A stretch of 64,000 nt of DNA. It comes from BNXB01 sp031556375. Its GTDB lineage: Bacteria; Bacteroidota; Bacteroidia; Bacteroidales; Azobacteroidaceae. Under the pieces are notes generated by a model. That model saw nothing but the letters and a program-made list of their open reading frames with translations. It made no database searches and had not been told where the DNA came from. The stretch is taken from contig JAVBTA010000034.1 in assembly GCA_031556375.1 (NCBI GenBank), positions 1 through 64,000 of the forward strand, in the 5' to 3' direction. Shown here piece by piece: positions 8,462 to 16,849 of this stretch; position 1 is the first letter of the stretch, and the number at the start of each line of letters is the position of its first letter. The position numbers and the translations under genes were made by a program.

Positions 8462-10996
8462 TTATGCAAAAGCTTTTTCAACATTGGTAACAATCTTCTG
8501 ATTTTCAGAATCAAAATCAACAGTGATTGTATCGCCTTCTGTAACACTAGCTTTGATAATCATTTCAGCTAATTCATCTTCCAGGTATTTTTGGATCGCA
8601 CGTTTCAACGGACGAGCGCCAAATTGAACGTCATAACCTTTGGATGCAATAAATTCCTTCGCTTTATCAGTAATAATAAGCTTGTATCCAAGATTTTCAA
8701 CGCGACTGTAGAATCCTTTCAATTCAAGATCGATAATTTTATATATCGCGTCTTTATCCAGCTGGTCGAACATGACAATATCATCCACACGGTTCAGGAA
8801 TTCAGGTGCAAATGCCCTGTTCAAAGCTTTTTGAATTACTCCGCGAGAGAACTCTTTATCATCGGCAGCAGTACTGGTGGACGTGAAACCTACTCCGCGA
8901 CCGAATTCTTTCAGCTGACGTGTTCCAACATTAGAAGTCATAATGACAATCGTATTTTTGAAATCGATACGACGTCCCAGACTGTCAGTCAAACGTCCTT
9001 CATCCATTACCTGTAACAACAGGTTGAATACGTCAGGGTGAGCTTTCTCTATTTCGTCCAGAAGTACCACGGAATAAGGTTTCCGGCGGACTTTTTCTGT
9101 CAACTGACCACCTTCTTCGTAACCTACATATCCCGGAGGCGCCCCGATAAGACGCGATACCGTGAATTTCTCCATGTATTCACTCATATCGATGCGGATC
9201 AGGGTGTCGGAAGAGTCAAACAGGTATTCGGCCAGTTTCTTTGCCAGATGGGTTTTACCAACACCGGTAGGCCCTAAGAACATGAATGTTCCGATTGGTT
9301 TGTTAGGATCTTTTAGTCCTATACGGTTCCGTTGAATCGCCTTGACTATTTTAGTCACAGCGTCATCTTGTCCGATTACTTTTGCTTTCAGGATATCGCC
9401 CATTTCCATCAGTTTCTGATTTTCGGCTTTAGCTATACGTTGTACAGGTACACCGGACATCATGGCTACCACTTCAGCGACTTTTTCTTCATCGACTATT
9501 TCCCTGTTTTCCTGCAGTTCTTCTTCCCATTTAGCCTTTGCGGCTTCTAATTTAAGTAACAGTTGACGTTCTTTATCCCTGAAACTGGCTGCAAGTTCGA
9601 AGTTTTGAGACTTAACAGATTGTAATTTAGACTGTTTTGTTTCCTCCATTTCAGCTTCCAGTTCTTCAATAGCTTTAGGAACAACGATGTTTGAAATATG
9701 AACTCTCGAACCGGATTCATCTAAAGCGTCAATCGCTTTATCCGGGAAATTACGGTCGCTGATATAACGTTCTGTCAGTTTTACGCAGGCATCAATGGCG
9801 TCCTGAGTATAAATTACATTATGGTGATCTTCGTATTTAGGCTTAATATTTTGCAAAATTTGCAGAGTTTCTTCCGGAGTCGTAGGATCGACCATTACTT
9901 TCTGAAAACGACGTTCTAAAGCACCGTCTTTTTCTATATTTTTCCTGTATTCATCGAGAGTAGTCGCTCCGATACATTGTATTTCACCTCTTGCCAGAGC
10001 CGGTTTAAGCATATTCGCGGCATCCATTGAGCCTGCGGCACCTCCGGCACCTACAATGGTATGTATTTCGTCGATGAAAAGGATAATATTCGGATTTTTA
10101 GATAATTCGTTGAGTACAGCCTTGATACGTTCTTCAAATTGTCCGCGGTATTTTGTTCCGGCTACTATTGAAGCCATATCCAGGTTGATCACTCGTTTGT
10201 CGAATAAAACACGGGAAACTTTCCTCTGAACGATTCTGAGAGCCAATCCTTCAACGATTGCTGATTTACCTACACCAGGCTCACCGATCAATACAGGGTT
10301 GTTTTTCTTTCTGCGGCTCAGGATCTGTGCCAGACGTTCGATTTCGCGTTCACGTCCAACGATAGGATCCAGACGGTTTTCTTCGGCAGCACGGGTCATA
10401 TCCGTACCAAAACTATCTAGTACCGGGGTGTCACTGCTTTTAGCCCCCGGCTGAGACGGTTTGGATGAGCCTTTTTTCTTTGAGAATTGATCGTCATCCT
10501 CATCATCGTTGTCGTCGGTAAAACCTGCTCCCATATTGGATATACCAGGTGTAACATCATGATTATTATCTTTTGATAATAAGTTATACACTTTGCTATA
10601 GTCAATATTGTATTGATGTAAGACTTGTGTTGCCAGACTATCTTCATTTTTTAAAATAGCTAACAATAGGTGTTGAGTATCAGTTTCTTCACTGTTCAAT
10701 CCCATAGATTCCAACATACTGACTCTCAGTAGATTTTCGACGCTTTTATCTATAATCAATTGATTTTCGCTGACGTAATCGGAATTTTCATCAAACAACT
10801 CTATATCAATAGTTTGCTTGATTTCGTTAGGATCCTGTCCCAAGCGATATATGATGGAAGAAGCATTGCTGTCTTTATCACGAAGTATTCCCAACAACAA
10901 ATGCTCTATCTTTACATTTGTGTTGTGCAGACGTCCTGCTTCTTCGCGGCTATAAGCCAAAACTTCTTTTACATTGTCTGAAAAATTTCTTTCCAT
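8462..10996 (-). CDS. clpC: ATP-dependent Clp protease ATPase subunit ClpC
   Basis: An AAA+ unfoldase of 844 residues that feeds proteins to ClpP. Two Clp_N repeats lie in about 1-145, followed by an acidic linker. The first AAA+ module has Walker A GEPGVGKS and Walker B FIDEIHT, a central UVR/coiled segment follows, and the second AAA+ module has GPTGVGKT and LLDEIEKAH. The C-terminal D2-small domain is complete. The UVR segment in the middle domain supports ClpC rather than ClpB. An unusually clear AGGAG lies 7 bases before the ATG. Confidence 0.94.
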   Translation of the reverse strand: MERNFSDNVKEVLAYSREEAGRLHNTNVKIEHLLLGILRDKDSNASSIIYRLGQDPNEIKQTIDIELFDENSDYVSENQLIIDKSVENLLRVSMLESMGLNSEETDTQHLLLAILKNEDSLATQVLHQYNIDYSKVYNLLSKDNNHDVTPGISNMGAGFTDDNDDEDDDQFSKKKGSSKPSQPGAKSSDTPVLDSFGTDMTRAAEENRLDPIVGREREIERLAQILSRRKKNNPVLIGEPGVGKSAIVEGLALRIVQRKVSRVLFDKRVINLDMASIVAGTKYRGQFEERIKAVLNELSKNPNIILFIDEIHTIVGAGGAAGSMDAANMLKPALARGEIQCIGATTLDEYRKNIEKDGALERRFQKVMVDPTTPEETLQILQNIKPKYEDHHNVIYTQDAIDACVKLTERYISDRNFPDKAIDALDESGSRVHISNIVVPKAIEELEAEMEETKQSKLQSVKSQNFELAASFRDKERQLLLKLEAAKAKWEEELQENREIVDEEKVAEVVAMMSGVPVQRIAKAENQKLMEMGDILKAKVIGQDDAVTKIVKAIQRNRIGLKDPNKPIGTFMFLGPTGVGKTHLAKKLAEYLFDSSDTLIRIDMSEYMEKFTVSRLIGAPPGYVGYEEGGQLTEKVRRKPYSVVLLDEIEKAHPDVFNLLLQVMDEGRLTDSLGRRIDFKNTIVIMTSNVGTRQLKEFGRGVGFTSTSTAADDKEFSRGVIQKALNRAFAPEFLNRVDDIVMFDQLDKDAIYKIIDLELKGFYSRVENLGYKLIITDKAKEFIASKGYDVQFGARPLKRAIQKYLEDELAEMIIKASVTEGDTITVDFDSENQKIVTNVEKAFA

Positions 10997-11003
10997 AATA
11001 CAA

Positions 11004-11037
11004 CTCCTTAATTATTGTTATAAACACAACAAATATA
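11004..11037 (-). promoter_or_regulatory. clpC -7 element and Shine-Dalgarno-like site
   Basis: On the minus strand TATATTTG (11030-11037) matches TAnnTTTG. A TTG 23 bases further upstream (11061-11063) may be the -33, but the spacing is long. AAGGAG follows about 7 bases before the start codon, which is rare among the genes here. The predicted leader is about 26 bases. Confidence 0.5.
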
Positions 11038-11100
11038 TTAACTTAATGTTTGGACTTAGTCAAAATATATGCCAAGTTAAAAATCAGGCAAAATGTCAGG

Positions 11101-11454
11101 TTAATTGAGAATAATCGTAGCTTTTTCAACCTCCCCACCTACAGGGGGATTGTGTTTGGAGAGTTTGATTTTGACCATTTTGATAGCAGGAAAAGTTGAT
11201 TCAATTTTTTTTACGATTCTTCCAGCTACATGTTCCAGTAATTGTGAGGATATAGCCATTTCGTCTTTAACGATGGCATAAATGTCGGCATAACTGACAG
11301 TATCGTCCAGATTGTCGGTTTGAGATGCTTTGGAGAAATCCAAATGGATCTCCAAATCAATTGTGTATTGGTTTCCAAGAACTCGTTCCTGTTCTAACAC
11401 GCCATGGTAGGCGTAGAACTTCATGCCTTCTAAAAGAATAATATTTTTAGCCAT
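11101..11454 (-). CDS. folB: dihydroneopterin aldolase FolB
   Basis: Cleaves 7,8-dihydroneopterin to 6-hydroxymethyl-dihydropterin in folate synthesis. The 117 residues fit the family length. The pterin-site motif FYAYHGVLEQER is near the N-terminus, and the KLSKHNPPV segment carrying the catalytic lysine is near the C-terminus. An upstream extension of 27 codons is open but unlike FolB, so I start at the ATG at 11452-11454. It is divergent from the bactofilin gene. Confidence 0.93.
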   Translation of the reverse strand: MAKNIILLEGMKFYAYHGVLEQERVLGNQYTIDLEIHLDFSKASQTDNLDDTVSYADIYAIVKDEMAISSQLLEHVAGRIVKKIESTFPAIKMVKIKLSKHNPPVGGEVEKATIILN

Positions 11455-11479
11455 AATGACAAAAGTAGTTTTTTGTTTG

Positions 11480-11487
11480 TATATTTG
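11480..11487 (+). promoter_or_regulatory. -7 element of the bactofilin gene
   Basis: TATATTTG is an exact TAnnTTTG match, 35 bases before the bactofilin ATG. No clear -33 TTTG was seen at 19-21 bases upstream. Confidence 0.5.
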
Positions 11488-11522
11488 CAAATTCAAGAGT
11501 AATTTGTTAAAAATACCATTAT

Positions 11523-11873
11523 ATGTTGAAAGCAAAACAGATTATACCTACCTCAGGGATGCACAATAGTTTGGCATCCGGAACTATCATCAAAGGTAAT
11601 ATTTTTGCAGAAGAGGATTTGCGTATCGATGGAAAAGTTGAAGGAAACATCGAATGTTCAGGCAAGATTGTAGTAGGCCCAAGTGCAGAAATATTAGGCC
11701 AGATTATCTGTCAGAATGCCGAGTTAATGGGAAAAATACAAGGTAACACTAGAGCTGCCGGAACTTTATGTCTTAAAAGTTCAGTACAGTACCATGGAGA
11801 TATAATTGCTAAAAATCTGGAAATAGAACCAGGAGCAACGTTTAACGGAGCTTGTAAAATGCTTGCCGAATAA
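11523..11873 (+). CDS. bactofilin (polymer-forming cytoskeletal protein)
   Basis: A 116-residue cytoplasmic protein of the bactofilin family (PF04519). The core from about 15 to 110 shows the short repeating beta-helix pattern with regular Gly and hydrophobic positions (GTIIKGNIFAEEDLRIDG, then GKIVVGPSAEILGQI). Bactofilins form membrane-attached filaments that help localise cell-wall enzymes. It is a single-gene unit between divergent folB and convergent malQ. Confidence 0.9.
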   Translation: MLKAKQIIPTSGMHNSLASGTIIKGNIFAEEDLRIDGKVEGNIECSGKIVVGPSAEILGQIICQNAELMGKIQGNTRAAGTLCLKSSVQYHGDIIAKNLEIEPGATFNGACKMLAE

Positions 11874-11880
11874 ATTCGGC
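11865..11880. terminator. short GC-rich hairpin between bactofilin and malQ
   Basis: GCCGAA (11865-11870) pairs with TTCGGC (11875-11880) around a TAAA loop that contains the bactofilin stop codon. It lies between two convergent genes 10 bases apart and could end transcripts from both sides. The stem is only six pairs. Confidence 0.4.
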
Positions 11881-11883
11881 TAC

Positions 11884-14583
11884 TTATTTTAGATCTCCAT
11901 TTCTGCTGGAATCTTCTATTAGTTCTTTAATGGAAGTATTTAGTTTTTCAGAAGTCAACAATTCTTCTATTGTTATGTGCATCTTGTAACGCCAATAATG
12001 CTTGGTGTTCGCAGGAATGTTTATTCTTTCAGACTCACAATCTACTTTGCGTAGTTGTTCATCAATCGACAACCAGTCCTGAAAAGGAATAATTGCTAAC
12101 ATCGCAGGTGAATCCAAGTGATTTTTGATGATTTGCCTGCATATATCCGTAGAACAATCTACAGGAGCTTTTCCTTCTTGTTGTAATACCTGATTGTAAT
12201 ATCGTTGTCTTTTTTCTCGGTCTTCCAGCCACCAGCCTCTGATTGTCGACATATCATGAGTCGAAGTGGTGCATACGGAATGATAAGGTATCTGTTTCAG
12301 ATCAGTAAATTCGATATTACTTTCTTTAGGCATACGTTCTATCTCCAGACTTAGTATTTGTAGTTTATTCATTACTTCCGGAACAGAGTGGGGGATCATT
12401 CCTAAATCCTCGCCGCAAACGAGCATATCCGTGCAGGATATCAACGGGATTAATCGTTTGTAGCCCTGTTCTTTCCAAAATTCGTTATGGCGTTGATAGT
12501 AATAATTCCAGTACAAGTAATCGAAAGCATACCGGTCGGAATTGCTTAATTCTTTGTATATAAAAGATGTAGATGCCGAAATCCGGGGATGAAAATGATT
12601 AATTTTTTTGTGATCCTCTATAAATAAGACTTCGTTGACAATACAGTATAATCCTTCACGGATAATAGTGCTTTTTTCATCGTTTTTATCTGCAAAATAA
12701 CTCTCGATTTTACGTTGAGTATCAAAGCGTTCTTTTAATGCAGAATGATGTGACGAAGAACGTTCCAGGTAAATATCCCTTACTTCGGGAGTATATTCTC
12801 CGAATAATTCCGGAAGAAAAAGTTCATTGATATGAGGTGTCGTGAAACGTTCTATTTTAAATTCCAATCCGGCATTTTCAATTTCCGGTATGCTGAAAGG
12901 CAGAGAAGGATTGAAATAGCCAAGAAGTCCCTGCACTGATTTTTCCGGAATTTCCCAAATACGAAAAAATCCCAGGATATGATCGATCCGGTAGGCATCG
13001 AAATAATCCGATATTTTCCGGAAGCGTTTTTTCCACCAACTGTAATCATCATTTTCCATGATATCCCAATTATATGTCGGAAAGCCCCAGTTTTGTCCGG
13101 TAATAGAAAAATCATCAGGTGGAGCACCGGCTTGCATATCCATATTGTAATAATCGGGAGAAGTCCAGGCTTCTACACTTACCCTGCTGATACCGATAGG
13201 AATATCTCCTTTCAGTACAATCCCATTAGAATAGGCGTAATCCCTGACTTCCGAAATTTGTTTATGCAGATGGAATTGCAGGTAATAATAGATTGCAATT
13301 TCCTTATAATGAGGTGATTGTATACTACAAAGATTTTCGATTTTCCCTTTTTCATATTTGGAAAAATCTTTCCATTGACGGAAATTACAGGTTTTATTCT
13401 TTTCCCGAAGATAAGAATATGCAGCATAGGGTATTAACCAGTCCTTATTTTCTTCAAAAAACAATATGAACTCAGGAGATAACAAAACTTCTTCTCCGTC
13501 CTGGGAGTATAATTCGTTGAAGTATTCCCATTTATAGCGATCTACCGATTCGTAATCTACAGAATCCAGTTGATTAAGTTCAGCTTGTTTTTGCGTGTAG
13601 TGTTTATTTCTGGATACGTCTTTCAACCTTCCCATTTTTTCCAGATTCAGATAGAGAGGATGTAAAGCATATATGGATATTGCATTGTAAGGATAGGAGT
13701 CCAGGCGTGTATGCGTCATCGTCGTATCGTTGACAGGCAATATCTGGATCATTTTTTGGGATGTCAGTTTTGCCCAATCTAGCATTTTTTTCAGATCTCC
13801 CAAATCTCCGATACCAAAACTGTTTTCCGATCTCAGGGAAAATACAGGAATGACTGTTCCTGCGCACTTCCAAGTTGCCTGATTCTCACGAAATTGTAAT
13901 CCTGAAATAATTCCTGTTTCATTTTTTTTCAATGGAGGTAAATTTAGAGTCCGGTTGTCTCCATTTTCCCACCGGATGATTTTTTTTGAATCATTATCAA
14001 TGATACAGAACTTATATTCAATGGGATAACTTAGTTTTCCGGCATCAAATTCAATCTCCCATTCCGGAAAATGATCGCACCCCATTACAAGTAATTGATT
14101 ACTATCCCAATTTCCGAGTTCCGCCTGATTCCCTGAAATACAGAGGCTTTGATTTCTCCCGGTATGTGGCGCTAATGCTTTGATTATTATCTTTTTATCA
14201 GATTTTATTACTCTCTCGAATTTATTACAGGGATGAGCAAAAAAGCTTTTTATAAATGCGGAAGAATAATATGCCTGATTTTGTGGCCTGTTTTGCCAAT
14301 AATCATGCAGAAAGTAAGAAGAATCTGCTTTATAGGAATAAAAATGATGATTTTTTTGCCATTCTTCAAAAATAAGCTTGTCATTCGAATACATAAAGTA
14401 TCTGTATTCGAAACTTATCTCTTCGTCAGGTAATTCAATTTCCAGATTCCAGTTTCCGTCACCGGAATATTCCATCAATTGGGCCATAGAGATATTCCAT
14501 GCTCCTAATCCCGGAATAGAACCTATCACATAGAGGGTTTGCCCCCAAATGGTATGGAAGTGAATGTTGAAGCTGATTTTCAT
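11884..14583 (-). CDS. malQ: 4-alpha-glucanotransferase MalQ with two starch-binding domains
   Basis: A cytoplasmic amylomaltase (GH77) of 899 residues that transfers maltooligosaccharide units during starch or glycogen use. Two CBM20-type starch-binding domains come first (about 1-100, with VIGSIPGLGAWN; about 125-225, with ISGNQAELGNWD). The GH77 barrel follows with the nucleophile region YRIDHILGFFR, the acid/base CGEDLGMIP and the third acid in STHDMSTIRGWW. The plant DPE2-like two-CBM20 layout is common in Bacteroidota. No signal peptide is present. It is followed at once by the convergent bactofilin gene. Confidence 0.94.
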   Translation of the reverse strand: MKISFNIHFHTIWGQTLYVIGSIPGLGAWNISMAQLMEYSGDGNWNLEIELPDEEISFEYRYFMYSNDKLIFEEWQKNHHFYSYKADSSYFLHDYWQNRPQNQAYYSSAFIKSFFAHPCNKFERVIKSDKKIIIKALAPHTGRNQSLCISGNQAELGNWDSNQLLVMGCDHFPEWEIEFDAGKLSYPIEYKFCIIDNDSKKIIRWENGDNRTLNLPPLKKNETGIISGLQFRENQATWKCAGTVIPVFSLRSENSFGIGDLGDLKKMLDWAKLTSQKMIQILPVNDTTMTHTRLDSYPYNAISIYALHPLYLNLEKMGRLKDVSRNKHYTQKQAELNQLDSVDYESVDRYKWEYFNELYSQDGEEVLLSPEFILFFEENKDWLIPYAAYSYLREKNKTCNFRQWKDFSKYEKGKIENLCSIQSPHYKEIAIYYYLQFHLHKQISEVRDYAYSNGIVLKGDIPIGISRVSVEAWTSPDYYNMDMQAGAPPDDFSITGQNWGFPTYNWDIMENDDYSWWKKRFRKISDYFDAYRIDHILGFFRIWEIPEKSVQGLLGYFNPSLPFSIPEIENAGLEFKIERFTTPHINELFLPELFGEYTPEVRDIYLERSSSHHSALKERFDTQRKIESYFADKNDEKSTIIREGLYCIVNEVLFIEDHKKINHFHPRISASTSFIYKELSNSDRYAFDYLYWNYYYQRHNEFWKEQGYKRLIPLISCTDMLVCGEDLGMIPHSVPEVMNKLQILSLEIERMPKESNIEFTDLKQIPYHSVCTTSTHDMSTIRGWWLEDREKRQRYYNQVLQQEGKAPVDCSTDICRQIIKNHLDSPAMLAIIPFQDWLSIDEQLRKVDCESERINIPANTKHYWRYKMHITIEELLTSEKLNTSIKELIEDSSRNGDLK

Positions 14584-14638
14584 ATGAACATAATTTATTC
14601 TTAAAGGTCATATGGAACTCGCATGTTCATTTGCTTTG

Positions 14639-14656
14639 ATGTACATTATTGTACAT
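14639..14656. promoter_or_regulatory. perfect palindrome upstream of malQ (operator candidate)
   Basis: ATGTACA-TTAT-TGTACAT is a perfect seven-base inverted repeat, 56 bases upstream of the malQ start and just past the end of the nupG-like gene. Nearby, ATGAACAT (14584-14591) and ATGTTCAT (14623-14630) form a weaker inverted pair. The size suits a dimeric regulator site; the regulator is unknown. Confidence 0.35.
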
Positions 14657-14670
14657 GCTCGTTTCATTAC

Positions 14671-15915
14671 TTAATGCTGAAAATTTTTAATGTTTTCTGG
14701 ATTGTGTTTGTATTTAAAAAAGATGGCAAAGGCAATTCCTATGACCAAAGCGTATCCTGCAAAGATAAACCAACAGGTACTCCAGTCTATGGTCTTGCCG
14801 TCAGCTGCAGTATAATGATTGATAACAGCCTGAGCTCCTATGTTTCCTAGGATTGCACCCATTCCGTTGGTTACCATCATCAGCATACCTTGTGCACTGG
14901 AGCGGAATTTTACAGGTGTTTCCTGTTCTACAAAGAGAGAGCCGGAGATATTGAAGAAATCAAAAGCCATACCATAGATAATCATAGATAGTGTCAGCCA
15001 GATCATGCCTGAACCCGGATTTCCGATGCCGAAGAATCCGAATCTTAATACCCAGGCACCAAAACTCATGAGCATAACCGTTTTTATTCCGAATCTGCGG
15101 AGGAAAAACGGAATTGCTAATATAAACAAGGCTTCGGAGATCTGCGAAATGGACAAGAAAATATTGTTGTACTTGACTGCAAAGGAATCCGGAAAACTGT
15201 CTTTGAAGCTTCCGATAAACATACTGCCGTAAGAATTGGTTATTTGCAGGCACATTCCCAATAAGAAAGCGAAAAAGAAAAAGATAGCGATCCTTTTTTC
15301 TTTAAGTAACACCAGAGCGTCCAGTCCCAGAGTAGAAATCAGAGATCCTTTTTTCTTAGATTTTGTCGGAGGAGAAGCTGGCAGTGAAAAGGAATATAAA
15401 CCAAGAAATGCGGCGGAACCACTGGCTAATAATAATTGGTTAGAGCTTGTTCCCCATCCTGCAAGATCGACAATCCACATAGCCACGATAAACCCTATGG
15501 TTCCCCAGACACGGATAGGAGGGAAAACTTTGATGGTATCCATCCCTTTTTGTCCCAATATGCTGTAACAGACGGAATAACTCAGTCCTATTGTAGGCAT
15601 AAAGGCCAGAGCATTAAGTACCATTAAAGGATATAATTGATCAAAAGTAGTTGCTTTTGATGCCATGAACAGGAAAACAGCTCCCAAAAGGTGCAATATT
15701 CCAAGCAATTTTTCCGAGTTCAGCCAACGGTCGGCAATAATTCCTGCGATAGTGGGCATTATTAAGGCAGCAAATCCAAATGAAGCAAATAGAGTGCCTA
15801 TTTTACCACCCATGTCCATACTGAACATGTAATTTCCGAACGAAATAAGCCATGCCCCCCAGATGAAGAATTCCATGAATTGGAGTACCGTCAGACGTAA
15901 CTTTATATTATTCAT
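14671..15915 (-). CDS. nupG: nucleoside:H+ symporter, NupG family
   Basis: An inner-membrane transporter of 414 residues with about 12 hydrophobic segments. The N-terminal half closely follows E. coli NupG/XapB: LQFMEFFIWGAWL, a GNYMF segment, AGIIADRWL, and FPPIRVWGTIGFI. It probably takes up nucleosides with protons; the exact substrate cannot be read. The ATG overlaps the serA stop as ATGA, so the two genes form one transcript. A link between a phosphoglycerate-type dehydrogenase and a nucleoside importer is not an obvious pathway. Confidence 0.85.
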   Translation of the reverse strand: MNNIKLRLTVLQFMEFFIWGAWLISFGNYMFSMDMGGKIGTLFASFGFAALIMPTIAGIIADRWLNSEKLLGILHLLGAVFLFMASKATTFDQLYPLMVLNALAFMPTIGLSYSVCYSILGQKGMDTIKVFPPIRVWGTIGFIVAMWIVDLAGWGTSSNQLLLASGSAAFLGLYSFSLPASPPTKSKKKGSLISTLGLDALVLLKEKRIAIFFFFAFLLGMCLQITNSYGSMFIGSFKDSFPDSFAVKYNNIFLSISQISEALFILAIPFFLRRFGIKTVMLMSFGAWVLRFGFFGIGNPGSGMIWLTLSMIIYGMAFDFFNISGSLFVEQETPVKFRSSAQGMLMMVTNGMGAILGNIGAQAVINHYTAADGKTIDWSTCWFIFAGYALVIGIAFAIFFKYKHNPENIKNFQH

Positions 15916-16832
15916 TTATTGACTCTGAATTTCTGATTACCTGTCTTAAAAAAGTCTACAATCTGGTTTGCGGCGGCAATCCCTGCGTTATTGTTCGCTT
16001 CAGCGGTTTGGGCTCCGATTTTTTTAGGAGTAGAATAATAGCGCTTTTCAAATTTGGCCAGCATTTCTTCATGATTTGAAGGCATGATATCCGTCACATA
16101 CTTGAAATCCGGACGATCTTCCATTAATTTTACCAGTTCAGCCTCATTAATGACTTCTTTACGAGCAGTATTAACCAATAGCGCTTTTTTAGGCATCTTA
16201 CTCAATAATGAATGATTGATTGAGTTTTTAGTCTCTGCTGTTGCCGGAATATGTAAAGACACAAACTGGCAGGTAGAATATAGTTCTTCAACAGATTTAA
16301 CTTCTTTTACACCATCCTTTTCCATTATTTCAACAGGACAATACGGATCGAAAGCATAAACTTCCATTCCAAAGCCTTTTGCTATGCGGGCAACGTTACG
16401 GCCAACATTTCCATAGGCATGGATTCCCAGTTTTTTACCCAATAATTCGCCTCCGGATGAACCGTCATAAAAATTTCTCATGGCATACACCATCATTCCC
16501 AGAGCTAACTCAGCCACTGCATTGGAATTTTGTCCAGGAGTGTTCATTACGCAAATATTATTTGCAGTTGCTGTGTCTAAGTCAACATTATCATAACCGG
16601 CACCGGCCCTGACGACGATTTTTAAGTTTTTCGAAGCATTTAATACTTCTGCATCGATGATATCACTTCGGATGATGATTGCGTTAGCTTCGGAAGCGGC
16701 CTCCAGAAGTTGCGATTTTTCCGTATATTTCTCCAATAAAAGGCATTGGAATCCCGCGTCATCAATAACTTTTCGTATACTATTTACAGCTTCTGCCGCA
16801 AAAGGTTTATCTGTTGCAATTAGAACTTTCAT
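15912..16832 (-). CDS. serA: D-3-phosphoglycerate dehydrogenase, short form with Lys in place of the catalytic His
   Basis: Oxidises 3-phosphoglycerate to 3-phosphohydroxypyruvate, the first step of serine synthesis. The 306 residues cover only the catalytic and NAD domains (GIHAYGNVGRNVAR Rossmann loop, active-site Arg in VVRAGAGYDN, Glu near NTARKEVINEAELV); there is no ACT or other C-terminal domain. Where most 2-hydroxyacid dehydrogenases have a His in a PHIGA-like motif, this has TPKKIGAQTAEA with lysines, as in the type IIIK enzymes described from Entamoeba and common in Bacteroidota. serC is not adjacent. The stop overlaps the start of the nupG-like gene. Confidence 0.87.
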   Translation of the reverse strand: MKVLIATDKPFAAEAVNSIRKVIDDAGFQCLLLEKYTEKSQLLEAASEANAIIIRSDIIDAEVLNASKNLKIVVRAGAGYDNVDLDTATANNICVMNTPGQNSNAVAELALGMMVYAMRNFYDGSSGGELLGKKLGIHAYGNVGRNVARIAKGFGMEVYAFDPYCPVEIMEKDGVKEVKSVEELYSTCQFVSLHIPATAETKNSINHSLLSKMPKKALLVNTARKEVINEAELVKLMEDRPDFKYVTDIMPSNHEEMLAKFEKRYYSTPKKIGAQTAEANNNAGIAAANQIVDFFKTGNQKFRVNK

Positions 16833-16849
16833 ATATGTAATTTTTCTGG

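Noticed and set aside
10417..10647. Antisense and shifted-frame open frames inside clpC, secA, argS and malQ
   Set aside because: They are shadows of strongly conserved genes, with no promoter, family match or independent start signal.
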